64,000 bases of DNA. Source: Microbaculum marinum. Lineage in GTDB: Bacteria > Pseudomonadota > Alphaproteobacteria > Rhizobiales > Tepidamorphaceae. Positions within the stretch are counted from its first letter, which is position 1, and every line of letters starts with the position of its first letter. A program made the translations under genes and the position numbers. The notes under the pieces were generated by a model. The model did no database searches, was not told the DNA's origin, and saw only the letters and a list, made by a program, of their open reading frames with translations. The stretch is from the NCBI RefSeq assembly GCF_042646165.1, contig NZ_JBHRTC010000009.1; one strand, given 5' to 3'. Positions 1 to 8,684 of the stretch are shown here, piece by piece.

Positions 1-1028
1 TGGTGGACCTGTCCACCGATCTGCCCGAGCCGGCGATCCTGTCGTTCCGGCCGCGCGCGACACTGGAAGGCCACTGCGAACTGGCGCGCGGATGGCTGTC
101 CACGTGTGGGGTGGACGTCGACCGCAACTGCATACTGCCGACCAACGGCAATACGGCGGCCATGACGATCGCGCTGATGACGGCGGCGCTGCCGGGCGAT
201 CTCATCGTCAGCGAGGCGACGGGGCACCATACGCTCAAGTCCCTGGCGAATGCGCTCGGCATGCGCCTCTCAGGCCTCGCAATCGACGCCGAAGGCATCA
301 TTCCGGAGGCGTTCGAAAGCGCCTGCCGCTCTGAAACCGTGAAAGTGCTGTTCGTGCTGCCCAGCGGGCTCAGCCCGACCGCCGCGATGATGAGCACAGA
401 ACGCCGGCAGGCGCTGGCCGACATTGCCCGGCGCCACCGCGTGTGGATCGTCGAGAACGACGCCTGGGGCCCGATACAGCCGGACCGTCCGCCACCGTTC
501 GCAGCCATCGCACCGGAGAGGACGTTCTATTTCACCGGCCTGACGAAGTGCCTGCTGCCGGGCCTGCGCATCGCCTGGCTGGTCTCGCCGGAGATGATGG
601 TGTCGGCGGCGCGCACGCGGCATCTCGTGACGAACTGGATGGCGACGCCGCTGATCGCCGAAATCGCCAGCCGCTGGCTGGAGAACGGGACGGCCGAGGA
701 ACTGCTGTCGTGGCAACGCGAGCAACTGGAGCGCAGGAACCGGATTGCCGCGCAAATGCTGGGCGGGCTGCGCTACAACGCCACCGCGTACGGCCTGCAC
801 GTCTGGCTGCCGCTGCCCGAACCGTGGCGGGAGGACGCCTTCGTCACCCATGCCCGCAACGACGGGGTCGCGGTCGCGGCCGGCTCGAACTTCGCCATTT
901 CCGAGAGCTACGAGCCGGCGATACGGATATGCCTGGGCGCGGGCACGGAACAGGACCTGGAGCAGGGGCTGGCGGTTATCGCGCGACTGGTCCGCAGCAC
1001 GCCGGAGCCCGCGCTGCTGGCCATCTAA
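1..1028 (+). CDS. enuR: MocR/GntR-type regulator EnuR, C-terminal part (5' end outside window)
   Basis: This is a fold-type I aminotransferase domain whose upstream part lies beyond the window edge; the frame starts at base 3 and 341 codons are visible. The first visible residues (DLSTDLPEP) resemble the linker that follows the winged-helix domain in MocR proteins. The PLP lysine is visible as K182 in TGLTKCLLPGLRIAW, and the domain runs to its natural end. EnuR of Ruegeria pomeroyi binds PLP through K302, so the offset implies about 120 missing residues, the size of a GntR reader head plus linker. The gene lies directly upstream of and parallel to uehABC-usp-eutABCDE, where enuR sits in known ectoine clusters. 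In that system EnuR represses uptake and catabolism until the intermediate alpha-ADABA or DABA reacts with its PLP. Family is certain; the name rests on context. Confidence 0.85.
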   Translation, partial: VDLSTDLPEPAILSFRPRATLEGHCELARGWLSTCGVDVDRNCILPTNGNTAAMTIALMTAALPGDLIVSEATGHHTLKSLANALGMRLSGLAIDAEGIIPEAFESACRSETVKVLFVLPSGLSPTAAMMSTERRQALADIARRHRVWIVENDAWGPIQPDRPPPFAAIAPERTFYFTGLTKCLLPGLRIAWLVSPEMMVSAARTRHLVTNWMATPLIAEIASRWLENGTAEELLSWQREQLERRNRIAAQMLGGLRYNATAYGLHVWLPLPEPWREDAFVTHARNDGVAVAAGSNFAISESYEPAIRICLGAGTEQDLEQGLAVIARLVRSTPEPALLAI

Positions 1029-1064
1029 TCGGCGTCCAGCGGTTCGCCGCCGGAGATTTCCCTG

Positions 1065-1102
1065 ATTGTCATGGTTCAATAAACAAATTGACATGGATTA
1101 TT
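1065..1102 (+). promoter_or_regulatory. Candidate EnuR operator: two direct repeats, with a -35-like box
   Basis: Two 16-bp units (1065-1080 and 1087-1102) agree at 12 of 16 positions, consensus ATTGNCATGGNTNANT. They lie in the same orientation exactly 22 bp apart, about two helical turns. A TTGACA hexamer (1088-1093) lies inside the second unit and could be the -35 box of the ueh/eut operon, although no good -10 follows at 17 bp. Direct-repeat operators are typical of MocR regulators. The rest of 1029-1269 shows nothing else I can support apart from the uehA ribosome binding site. The operator role is inferred. Confidence 0.5.
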
Positions 1103-1269
1103 CTTTCGCCAACGCTTGGCGGTGCTGGGGATTGCACTGCGGCCCGTCCGAGGGGGGAGGGCCGCATGCCTCGCAGCGCGAGAACAAGGGCGGGGCCGCC
1201 GCCGTCCGGACACCGCATGTGCCGCCCGGCCGTGCGTCCGGAGACACCGAGACAGGAAGGAGCCACACA

Positions 1270-2280
1270 ATGAAGTACACGCGGGTTCTGGCCGGCGTTG
1301 CCGCCGCCGCCATCACGGTCACCTCGACCGCAGCCATGGCCGACACCTGGCGCTACGCCTTCGAAGAGGCGATGGACGAAGTGCAGGGCAAGTTCGCACA
1401 GAAGTTCAAGGAGGAGGTCGAGGCCAACACCGACCACACCATCCAGCTCTTCCCGTACGGGACACTGGGCGAATCTGCCGACATCATGGAGCAGGCGCAG
1501 GCCGGCATCCTGCAGTTCGTGGACCAGTCGCCGGGCTTCACCGGCTCGCTGATCCCGGAAGCGCAGGTGTTCTTCGTGCCGTACCTGCTGCCGACAGACC
1601 AGGAACAGCTCGGCCGCTTCTTCAAGAACAGCAAGGCCATCAACGAGGACTTCCAGCAGCTCTACGCGGACCAGGGCCTCGAACTCCTGACGATGTTCCC
1701 GGAAGGCGAAGTGGCGATGACCACGAAGGAGCCGGTCAACAGCTGCGCCGACCTCAACGAGGTGAAGTTCAGGGTGATGACCAATCCGCTGCTGGTCGAA
1801 TCCTACCAGGCCTTCGGCGCGACGCCGACCCCGCTGCCGTGGGGCGAGGTCTACGGCGGGCTGCAGACCAACATCATCCAGGGCCAGGAGAACCCGACGT
1901 TCTTCCTCTACTCGACCAAGATCTACGAAGTGACGGACTACATCACCTATACCGGCCACAACAATTTCACGACCGCGGTGATGGCCAACAAGGACTTCTA
2001 TGACGGGTTGAGCGAGGAGGACCAGAAAGCCATCCAGGCAGCCTCCGAAGCCGCGTTCGACTACATCGTCGAATATCAGAAGGGGCTTGCGGATTCCGAG
2101 CTCGAGAAGATCAAGGAGGCCAAGCCCGAGATGACCGTGACGGTGCTCAGCGAGGAGCAGCGCAAGTGCTTCAAGGACGCTGCCGCCGAGGTCGAGAAGA
2201 AGTTCATCGAGATGACCGGTGACAGCGGCAAGAAGATCCTCGACCAGATGAAGGCAGACCTGCAGGCCGCCGCGCAGTAA
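1270..2280 (+). CDS. uehA: TRAP transporter solute-binding protein for ectoine/hydroxyectoine (DctP family)
   Basis: A 336-residue periplasmic DctP-family protein. Residues 1-24 form a signal peptide (MKYTRVLAGVAAAAITVTS…AMA) with cleavage expected before DTWRYAF. The centre carries the DctP core with the conserved arginine region (VKFRVMTNPLLVESYQAFG) and the PTPLPWGEVYGGLQTNIIQG stretch that shapes the ligand pocket. The ATG at 1270 follows an AGGAAGGAG ribosome binding site; the open frame continues upstream but that part is not signal-peptide-like. The gene is followed by the small and large TRAP membrane subunits, a usp gene and eutABCDE, which identifies the cargo as ectoine or 5-hydroxyectoine by comparison with UehA of Ruegeria. 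The protein family is certain; the substrate comes from gene context. Confidence 0.9.
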   Translation: MKYTRVLAGVAAAAITVTSTAAMADTWRYAFEEAMDEVQGKFAQKFKEEVEANTDHTIQLFPYGTLGESADIMEQAQAGILQFVDQSPGFTGSLIPEAQVFFVPYLLPTDQEQLGRFFKNSKAINEDFQQLYADQGLELLTMFPEGEVAMTTKEPVNSCADLNEVKFRVMTNPLLVESYQAFGATPTPLPWGEVYGGLQTNIIQGQENPTFFLYSTKIYEVTDYITYTGHNNFTTAVMANKDFYDGLSEEDQKAIQAASEAAFDYIVEYQKGLADSELEKIKEAKPEMTVTVLSEEQRKCFKDAAAEVEKKFIEMTGDSGKKILDQMKADLQAAAQ

Positions 2281-2298
2281 GGTCGGCCGACGATCCAT

Positions 2299-2327
2299 AC
2301 CGGACGGGGCGAGGGGTCCCGTCCGGT
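2299..2327 (+). promoter_or_regulatory. Stem-loop between uehA and uehB
   Basis: A perfect 10-bp inverted repeat (ACCGGACGGG / CCCGTCCGGT) with a 9-nt loop lies 18 bases after the uehA stop and 33 bases before uehB. No T-run follows, so it is not a canonical terminator. A hairpin after a binding-protein gene usually protects the upstream mRNA or lowers read-through, so that the periplasmic protein is made in excess over the membrane subunits. That role is inferred. Confidence 0.6.
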
Positions 2328-2360
2328 GTCTGGGGCGCGCGCACTCGGGGGGACCGAACG

Positions 2361-2939
2361 GTGACCGACAAGCCGCAAAGCTCGGAACACGCTTCCTCGC
2401 TGCCGGGATTCCTGGGCACCATCGACAGCGCCATCAGCCGCATAGAATCCGTCATGCTGGCGATCGGCGTGCTGCTGATGGCGGCCAACACGATCGCCAA
2501 CGTGCTCGGGCGCTTCGTCTTCCAGTCGAGCATCTTCTTCTCCGAAGAACTCAACCGCATCCTGATCATCCTGATCACCTTCGCCGGCATCAGCTATGCC
2601 GCGCGGCAGGGGCGCCACATCCGCATGTCGGCCATCTACGACGCGATGCCGCCGGGCATCAGGAAGCCGATGATGATCGTCATCGCGCTGGTGACGGCGA
2701 CCTTCATGTTCGGCCTGTGCTGGTATTCCTACGGCTACATCCTGACCCAGGCGGGGCGTGGGCGCGTGCTGCCGGCGCTGCAGATACCGGTCTGGTGGAC
2801 GCTGGTCTGGGTGCCCGTCGGCTTCTTCATGACCGGCATGCAGTACCTCCTCACCGCCATCAAGAACCTGCAGGAGAAGGACATCTACCTCTCCACCAAC
2901 GTTCTCGAAGGCTACGACACCGACGAGCAGGAAGTGTGA
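2361..2939 (+). CDS. uehB: TRAP transporter small membrane subunit (DctQ family)
   Basis: A 192-residue DctQ-type subunit with four hydrophobic segments, roughly residues 28-52, 62-84, 100-124 and 138-165. The conserved EELNRILIILITFAGISYAARQGRHIRM stretch spans segment two and the following loop. The gene starts at a GTG preceded by a GGGGGGA tract; no upstream ATG is in frame. It lies between the binding-protein and large-subunit genes and 10 bases from the latter, so translation of the two membrane subunits is probably coupled. The small subunit forms the membrane complex with UehC that uses the sodium gradient to move ectoine delivered by UehA. Confidence 0.9.
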   Translation: MTDKPQSSEHASSLPGFLGTIDSAISRIESVMLAIGVLLMAANTIANVLGRFVFQSSIFFSEELNRILIILITFAGISYAARQGRHIRMSAIYDAMPPGIRKPMMIVIALVTATFMFGLCWYSYGYILTQAGRGRVLPALQIPVWWTLVWVPVGFFMTGMQYLLTAIKNLQEKDIYLSTNVLEGYDTDEQEV

Positions 2940-2949
2940 GGGCGCGGCG

Positions 2950-4236
2950 ATGGCACTGACGATATTCTCGATAATGATCGTGCTGCTGCTGCTCGGCTTC
3001 CCGATGATGATTCCGCTCATCGCGGGCGCCTTCGTCGGCTTCTATACGATGCTGAACGGCTTCAGCCAGATGGAGACGATGGTCCAGCAGTTCATGGCGG
3101 GCATCCGGCCGGCCTCGCTGATCGCCGTTCCGATGTTCATCTTCGCCGCCGACATCATGACGCGCGGCCATTCGGCCGACCGGCTGATCGACATGGTCAT
3201 GAAGTTCGTCGGCCACGTGAAGGGGGGCCTGGCGGTCTCGACGGCCGCGGCGTGCACCATGTTCGGCGCGGTGTCCGGCTCGACACAGGCGACGGTGGTC
3301 GCCGTCGGCGGGCCGCTGCGGCCGCGGATGCTGAAGGCCGGCTACAACGACAGCTTCGTGCTGGCGCTGATCGTCAACTCTTCCGACATCGCCTTCCTGA
3401 TCCCGCCGTCGATCGGCATGATCATCTACGGCGTCGTCTCGAACACCTCGATCTCGGAACTGTTCATCGCCGGCATCGGGCCGGGGCTGCTGATCCTGGT
3501 GCTGTTCTCCGTCTACAGCGTCATCTACGCCTACCGCAACGACGTGCCGACCGAGGAGCGCGCGAACTGGCGGGCGCGCGCGGTCGCGGTGCAGCGCGCG
3601 CTGTGGCCGCTCGGCTTCCCGGTGATCATCATCGGCGGCATCTACGGCGGCATCTTCTCGCCGACCGAGGCCGCGGCGGCGTGCGTCTTCTACGCGCTGA
3701 TCCTGGAAGTCGTCGTGTTCCGGTCGATGAGCATCGGCGACGTCTACCAGACGGCCAAGTCGACCGGGCTGATCACCGCCGTGGTGTTCATCCTGGTGGC
3801 CGCCGGCGCGGCGTTCTCGTGGATCATCTCGTTCGCGCAGATCCCGCAGGCGATCCTGGGCGGCATCGGCATCGACGAGATGGGACCGATCGGGGTCCTG
3901 TTCGTCATCTCGATCGCCTTCTTCATCGGCTGCATGTTCGTCGACCCGATCGTGGTGATCCTGGTGTTCGTGCCGATCTTCGCGCCGGTCGTCGAGGCGG
4001 TCGGGCTGGATCCGGTGCTGGTCGGCATCGTGATCACCCTGCAGGTCGCCATCGGATCGGCGACGCCGCCGTTCGGGTGCGACATCTTCACGGCGATCGC
4101 GGTGTTCAAGCGGCCCTACATCGAGGTGGTCAAGGGCACGCCGCCCTTCATCATCATCCTGCTCGGCGTATCCGTGGCGCTGATCTTTTTCCCGCAAATC
4201 GCGCTGTTCCTGCGCGACCTCGCCTTCGCGAAATAG
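2950..4236 (+). CDS. uehC: TRAP transporter large permease subunit (DctM family)
   Basis: A 428-residue polytopic inner-membrane protein of normal DctM length with about a dozen hydrophobic segments. Family landmarks include PMFIFAADIMTRG (about residue 60), AAACTMFGAVSGSTQATVVAVGG, SSDIAFLIPPSIGMIIYGVVS and the second-half counterpart ATPPFGCDIFTAIAVF. It is the transport subunit that works as an elevator-type sodium/solute symporter in complex with UehB. The ATG at 2950 lies 10 bases after the uehB stop. Downstream, the usp gene starts after only 8 bases, and eutA follows. Substrate assignment to ectoines rests on the cluster. Confidence 0.9.
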   Translation: MALTIFSIMIVLLLLGFPMMIPLIAGAFVGFYTMLNGFSQMETMVQQFMAGIRPASLIAVPMFIFAADIMTRGHSADRLIDMVMKFVGHVKGGLAVSTAAACTMFGAVSGSTQATVVAVGGPLRPRMLKAGYNDSFVLALIVNSSDIAFLIPPSIGMIIYGVVSNTSISELFIAGIGPGLLILVLFSVYSVIYAYRNDVPTEERANWRARAVAVQRALWPLGFPVIIIGGIYGGIFSPTEAAAACVFYALILEVVVFRSMSIGDVYQTAKSTGLITAVVFILVAAGAAFSWIISFAQIPQAILGGIGIDEMGPIGVLFVISIAFFIGCMFVDPIVVILVFVPIFAPVVEAVGLDPVLVGIVITLQVAIGSATPPFGCDIFTAIAVFKRPYIEVVKGTPPFIIILLGVSVALIFFPQIALFLRDLAFAK

Positions 4237-4244
4237 GGAAGCTC

Positions 4245-4682
4245 ATGTTCAAGCACATCCTGGTTCCGGTCGACGGCTCGGAGAACGCCATCTCGGCCTT
4301 GGAAAAGGCCGTGGAACTGCAGACGCTGACCGGCGGCAAGCTGACGATCCTGACGATCTACCGGCACCACTCGATGCTGGAGGCCTCGTTCTCGATGGTG
4401 CGGCCGCAGGACCCGGGCAACATGGACGACATCATGCGCGGCGCCGCCAGGGAGGTGGCGGAGACCGCCAAGGCGCGGGCGCTGGAGCTTGGCTCGGCGG
4501 ACGTGCGGGCCTTCGTCAAGAACGGGCCCGTGGCGCGCAACATCGTCGCCTTCGCCGCCGAGCACGACGTCGACCTGATCGTCATCGGCAGCCGCGGCAT
4601 GGGATCGATCGAGAACTACCTACTCGGCAGCGTCTCGCACAAGGTGACGGGCACGGCGAAGTGCCCCGTGCTGGTCGTGTGA
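4245..4682 (+). CDS. Universal stress protein of the TRAP cluster (UspA family)
   Basis: A single-domain UspA protein of 145 residues starting at MFKHILVPVDGSENA. The ATP-binding signature is visible near the C-terminus as GSRGMGSIENYLLGSVS, matching G-x2-G-x9-G(S/T). UspA proteins are regularly encoded beside ectoine TRAP importers. TeaD of Halomonas, encoded with TeaABC, binds ATP and lowers uptake activity, so a regulatory role on UehABC is plausible here. The gene is 8 bases from uehC and 4 bases from eutA, firmly inside the operon. The start is the only ATG that gives the canonical N-terminus; the open frame upstream is a shadow over uehC. Confidence 0.88.
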   Translation: MFKHILVPVDGSENAISALEKAVELQTLTGGKLTILTIYRHHSMLEASFSMVRPQDPGNMDDIMRGAAREVAETAKARALELGSADVRAFVKNGPVARNIVAFAAEHDVDLIVIGSRGMGSIENYLLGSVSHKVTGTAKCPVLVV

Positions 4683-4686
4683 CCGG

Positions 4687-5472
4687 ATGTCCGCCGCGCC
4701 CACCGTCACGCGCTCGCCGGTCGAGCCGGTCCTCGACGACCCCGAGGTCATCCGGTTCGGCCTGATCGCGCTCGCCACCGACCTGACCTCGGAGCGCGAC
4801 GCCTGGCGCATCCTGCCGCCGGACCGCGCCGCGCTGCACGTCGCCCGCATTCCCTACGAGAACCCGACGACGCCCGAGAACCTGGCGCGCACCGCGCCGG
4901 CGCTGACGGCTGCCGCCGACCTGCTGGTGCCCGGCATCGCGCTGGCGGCGATCTGCTACAGCTGCACGTCGGCCTCGGTGGAGATCGGCGACGCGGCGGT
5001 CGCCGGCGCGATCGAGGCGGCGCGGCCGGGCGTGCCCGTAGTGACGCCGCCGGATGCCGCGATCGCCGCGTTCGCAGCGCTGGGGGTGCGACGGATCGCG
5101 CTGGTGACGCCGTACCTGCCGGAGACGACCGAGCCGATGGCGGCCTATTTCGCGCGGCGCGGGCTCGACATCGTCAGCGCGCAGTGCCTGGGAATGTCGG
5201 ACGACCGGGACATGGCCCGCGTCTCCCGCACGACGATCCTGGATGCGGTCGCGGCCGCCGACGTGCCGGAGGCCGAGGGCGTGTTCCTGTCGTGCACGGC
5301 GCTGCCGGCGGTCGGCTGCATCGACGAGGTCGAGCAGCGCATCGGCAAGCCGGTGGTGTCCTCCAACCAGGCGAGCTTCTGGCGCATGGCGCAACTCGCC
5401 GGCCTGACGCCCCGTCCGGACGCGCCGGGCCGGCTGTTCCGGGTCGCACCGCCGAGGGATCGCGCGGCATGA
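4687..5472 (+). CDS. eutA: Ectoine utilisation protein EutA (Asp/Glu racemase-maleate isomerase superfamily)
   Basis: A 261-residue member of the aspartate/glutamate racemase-like superfamily. The paired cysteines of the fold are present in AICYSCTSASVEIG (first half) and VFLSCTALPAVG (second half), the positions used as acid/base residues in maleate isomerase and arylmalonate decarboxylase relatives. Substrate and exact reaction of EutA are not established; in ectoine clusters EutABC is proposed to convert 5-hydroxyectoine to ectoine. The ATG follows the usp stop by 4 bases, and the gene end overlaps eutB by ATGA. The position as first gene of eutABCDE supports the name. Confidence 0.85.
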   Translation: MSAAPTVTRSPVEPVLDDPEVIRFGLIALATDLTSERDAWRILPPDRAALHVARIPYENPTTPENLARTAPALTAAADLLVPGIALAAICYSCTSASVEIGDAAVAGAIEAARPGVPVVTPPDAAIAAFAALGVRRIALVTPYLPETTEPMAAYFARRGLDIVSAQCLGMSDDRDMARVSRTTILDAVAAADVPEAEGVFLSCTALPAVGCIDEVEQRIGKPVVSSNQASFWRMAQLAGLTPRPDAPGRLFRVAPPRDRAA

Positions 5473-6467
5473 GCGGCGACGCCTTCGTCAGCCTCGCCGA
5501 GATCGAGGCGGCCCGCGAGACGATCGCCGGCGCGGTCCGGCACACGCCGGTCGAGACGTCGACGAGCCTGAGCGAGTTGGCCGGCGTGCCGGTGCGGCTC
5601 AAGCTCGAACACCTCCAGCACAGCGGCAGCTTCAAGTTCCGCGGCGCGACGAACGCGGTGCGGTCGCTGAACGACGCGGAGCGGGCGGCGGGCGTGGTCG
5701 GGGTGTCGACCGGCAACCACGGCCGCGGGCTGGCCCGCGCGGCGACGTCGGCCGGCGTGCGCTGCGTCGTCGCGATGTCGGAACTGGTGCCGCGCAACAA
5801 GGTCGACGCGATCCGCGGCGAGGGCGCCGAGGTGCTGATCACAGGCCGCAGCCAGGACGAGGCGCAGCGCGAGGTCGACCGGCTGGTCGGCGAGGGGATG
5901 ACGATGGTGCCGCCGTTCGACGACCGGCGGATCATCGCCGGGCAGGGCACGCTGGGCATCGAGATCCTCGAGGACATGCCGGAGGTCGAGACCGTGCTGA
6001 TCCAGCTGTCCGGCGGCGGACTGATCGCCGGCGTTGCGGCGGCGGTGAAGGGGCGCAAGCCGGAGGTGCGCGTCATCGGCGTCTCGATGGAGCGCGGCGC
6101 GGCGATGCAGGCGAGCCTTGCGGCGGGCCGCCCGGTCGAGGTGGAGGAACTGCCGACGCTCGCCGACAGCCTGGGCGGCGGCATCGGCCTGAAGAACCGC
6201 CACACCTTCGCGATGGTGCGCGACCTGGTCGACGAGGTCGTGATGCTGTCGGAGCCGGAGATCGCGGCGGGAATCCATCACTGCTACTGGCAGGAGCGCC
6301 AGATCGTCGAGGGCGCCGGCGGCGTCGGCGTCGCCGCGCTGCTGGCCGGCAAGGTCGTCCCGCGCGGGCCGACCATGCTGCTGCTCAGCGGCGGCAACAT
6401 CGACATGAGCCTGCATCACCGCATCGTTTCCGGGGAGGTGGTGGACCTCGCAGAGGAGGCTGCCTGA
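5469..6467 (+). CDS. eutB: Threonine dehydratase-like PLP enzyme EutB
   Basis: A 332-residue fold-type II PLP enzyme of the serine/threonine dehydratase family. The Schiff-base lysine is K56 in SGSFKFRGA, the substrate loop is STGNHGRGLA, and the phosphate-binding glycine loop is SGGGLIAG. The C-terminal LLLSGGNID motif is typical. The chosen ATG at 5469 overlaps the eutA stop by 4 bases; a much longer in-frame extension overlaps eutA and is not credible. In ectoine clusters EutB acts with EutA and EutC, presumably removing the hydroxyl group of hydroxyectoine. The function is inferred from synteny, since sequence alone says threonine dehydratase-like. Confidence 0.87.
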   Translation: MSGDAFVSLAEIEAARETIAGAVRHTPVETSTSLSELAGVPVRLKLEHLQHSGSFKFRGATNAVRSLNDAERAAGVVGVSTGNHGRGLARAATSAGVRCVVAMSELVPRNKVDAIRGEGAEVLITGRSQDEAQREVDRLVGEGMTMVPPFDDRRIIAGQGTLGIEILEDMPEVETVLIQLSGGGLIAGVAAAVKGRKPEVRVIGVSMERGAAMQASLAAGRPVEVEELPTLADSLGGGIGLKNRHTFAMVRDLVDEVVMLSEPEIAAGIHHCYWQERQIVEGAGGVGVAALLAGKVVPRGPTMLLLSGGNIDMSLHHRIVSGEVVDLAEEAA

Positions 6468-7459
6468 TGCCGACGATCCGCATCCTGACCGAAGCCGAAC
6501 TGCGCGCCGCCGTGCCGCTCGACATCGACGCCGTGGAGTGCGTGGAAAACGGATTCCGGGCGCTGGCGCGCGGCGGCGTGGTGATGCCGCCGATCCTGTC
6601 GATGGCGATCGCCGACCACAACGGCGAGGTCGACGTCAAGACCGCCTACGTGCCCGGTATCGATAGCTTCGCCCTCAAGGTTTCCCCCGGCTTCTTCGAC
6701 AACCCGAAGATCGGGCTGCCGTCGACCTCCGGGCTGATGGTGCTGTTTTCGGCGAGGACCGGCCAGGTCGAGGCGCTGCTGCTCGACAACGGCTACCTGA
6801 CCGACGTGCGCACCGCCGCCGCCGGCGCGGTGGCCGCCCGGCTGCTGTCGAGGCCCGATGCGCGGACGGCCGCGATCATCGGCACCGGCATGCAGGCGCG
6901 GCTGCAGCTCAAGGCGCTGACGCTGGTGCGCGACCTGGAGCGGGCGGTGATCTGGGGGCGCGACATCAGCAAGGCCGAGGAACTGGCCGCCAAGCTGATC
7001 GGGCCGCTGGGCATTCCGGTGACTGCCGAGCCCGATCCGGCCAGGGCGGTAGGCGAGGCAGACATCGTCGTCACCACCACGCCCTCCGAGACGCCGGTCC
7101 TGAAGGCGGACTGGCTGCGTCCCGGCCAGCACGTCACGGCGATGGGCTCCGACCAGCACAACAAGAACGAGCTGGAGCCGGCCTGCCTGCAGCGGGCCGA
7201 CCTCTACGTGCCGGACCGGCTCAGCCAGACGCGGGGGCTCGGCGAACTGCGCAGCGCCATCGAGGCCGGAGTCGTGGCCGCCGATGCAGGTTTCGCGGAA
7301 CTCGGCACGATCCTGGAAGGGCAGGCGCCCGGCCGGACGGCGCCGGAGCAGATCACGATCGCCGACCTGACCGGCACCGGTGTCCAGGACACCGCCATCG
7401 CCACGCTGGCACGCCAGCGCGCCGATGCGAGCGGCGCCGGCACCGACTTCAACAGCTGA
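6467..7459 (+). CDS. eutC: Ornithine cyclodeaminase-like protein EutC
   Basis: A 330-residue ornithine cyclodeaminase/mu-crystallin family protein. The N-terminal dimer region includes VDVKTAYVPG with the substrate lysine and FALKVSPGFFDN. The Rossmann nucleotide-binding core begins at AAIIGTGMQARLQLKAL (about residue 142), and GSDQHNKNELEP follows in the second half. The family couples NAD(H) to deamination or cyclisation of amino acids; EutC is proposed to help convert hydroxyectoine to ectoine with EutA and EutB. Its ATG shares one base with the eutB stop (TGATG), indicating coupled translation. A 37-base gap separates it from eutD. Confidence 0.87.
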   Translation: MPTIRILTEAELRAAVPLDIDAVECVENGFRALARGGVVMPPILSMAIADHNGEVDVKTAYVPGIDSFALKVSPGFFDNPKIGLPSTSGLMVLFSARTGQVEALLLDNGYLTDVRTAAAGAVAARLLSRPDARTAAIIGTGMQARLQLKALTLVRDLERAVIWGRDISKAEELAAKLIGPLGIPVTAEPDPARAVGEADIVVTTTPSETPVLKADWLRPGQHVTAMGSDQHNKNELEPACLQRADLYVPDRLSQTRGLGELRSAIEAGVVAADAGFAELGTILEGQAPGRTAPEQITIADLTGTGVQDTAIATLARQRADASGAGTDFNS

Positions 7460-7496
7460 CGAACAACAACGGCCAATCAACCGCGAGACCGTATCG

Positions 7497-8684
7497 ATGG
7501 TGGCACCGACGCTTCATTTCACCCGGCCCGAATACGCCGCCCGCATCGCCAAGGCCCGGGCGGCGATGGAGGCGGCCGGCGTCGACCTGATCATCGTCAC
7601 CGATCCCTCCAACATGGCCTGGCTGACCGGCTACGACGGCTGGTCGTTCTACGTCCACCAGTGCGTCGTGCTGGCGCAGGACGGCGAACCGATCTGGTTC
7701 GGCCGCGGACAAGATGCGCAGGGCGCATTGCGCACCGTCTTCATGGACCCCTCCAACATCATCGGCTACCCGGACCACTACGTTCAGTCGGCGGTGCGCC
7801 ACCCGATGGAGTATCTCGCCGCGCAACTCGCGGACCGCGGCCTGGACAAGGGCGTAATCGGCGTCGAGATGGACAACTACTGGTTCACGGCCGCGGCATT
7901 CGCGACGCTGCAGCGGACGCTGCCGAACGCGCGGTTTGCCGACACGACCGGGCTCGTCAACTGGCAGCGCGCGGTCAAGTCGGAGCAGGAACTCTCCTAC
8001 ATGCGCACGGCCGCGCGGTTCGTCGAGCGGATGCACGCGCGCATCTTCGAGAAGATCGAGCCCGGCCTGCCCAAGAGCAGCCTCGTCGCCGAAATCTACG
8101 ACGCGGCGCTGCGGTACGATCCGGAGATCGGCGCGGGAGGCGACTATCCCGCGATCGTCCCGCTGCTGCCCTCGGGCAGCGACGCGGCCGCGCCGCACCT
8201 GACCTGGGACGACAAGCCGATGCAGGCGGGCGAGGGGACGTTCTTCGAGATCGCCGGCGCCTTCCACCGCTACCACTGCCCGCTGTCGCGGACGATCTAT
8301 CTCGGCAAACCGAGCCAGACCTTCCTGGACGCCGAAAAGGCGGTGCTGGAGGGGATGGAGGCCGGGCTGGAGGCGGCGCGGGCGGGCAACCTGTGCGAGG
8401 ACGTGGCCAACGCCTTCTATGCCGTGCTCGCCCGGCACGGCATCGTCAAGGACAACCGCACCGGCTATCCGATCGGCCTGTCCTATCCGCCCGACTGGGG
8501 CGAGCGCACGATGAGCCTGAGGCCCGGGGACCTGACCGTGCTCGAGCCGGGCATGACGCTGCACTTCATGACCGGCCTGTGGATGCAGGACTGGGGCTTC
8601 GAGATCACCGAGAGCATCGTCATCGGCGAGGGAGCGCCCGAGTGCCTGGCCAAGGTGCCGCGCAAGCTGTTCGTGAAGGACTGA
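7497..8684 (+). CDS. eutD: Ectoine hydrolase EutD/DoeA (M24-like)
   Basis: A 395-residue protein of the creatinase/aminopeptidase P (M24) superfamily. It has an N-terminal creatinase-like domain (about residues 10-150, with TDPSNMAWLTGYDGWSFYVHQ) and a C-terminal pita-bread domain (GAGGDYPAIVPLLPSGSDA, ITESIVIGEGAPE). EutD/DoeA opens the pyrimidine ring of ectoine to N-alpha-acetyl-L-2,4-diaminobutyrate, the intermediate that is also the signal for EnuR. The ATG at 7497 gives a normal length; the open frame extends upstream over the eutC end but no credible start is there. The stop overlaps eutE by one base, consistent with EutD and EutE being made together as a functional pair. Confidence 0.92.
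   Translation: MVAPTLHFTRPEYAARIAKARAAMEAAGVDLIIVTDPSNMAWLTGYDGWSFYVHQCVVLAQDGEPIWFGRGQDAQGALRTVFMDPSNIIGYPDHYVQSAVRHPMEYLAAQLADRGLDKGVIGVEMDNYWFTAAAFATLQRTLPNARFADTTGLVNWQRAVKSEQELSYMRTAARFVERMHARIFEKIEPGLPKSSLVAEIYDAALRYDPEIGAGGDYPAIVPLLPSGSDAAAPHLTWDDKPMQAGEGTFFEIAGAFHRYHCPLSRTIYLGKPSQTFLDAEKAVLEGMEAGLEAARAGNLCEDVANAFYAVLARHGIVKDNRTGYPIGLSYPPDWGERTMSLRPGDLTVLEPGMTLHFMTGLWMQDWGFEITESIVIGEGAPECLAKVPRKLFVKD

Noticed and set aside
2860..4197. A 445-codon minus-strand open frame over uehC
   Set aside because: An antisense image rich in D/R/H with no motif; uehC on the plus strand is a full DctM protein.
7380..7496. Longer eutD start overlapping eutC
   Set aside because: The extra N-terminus is Pro/Arg/Ala-rich and unlike M24-family starts; MVAPTLHFTRPEY at 7497 gives the usual length.
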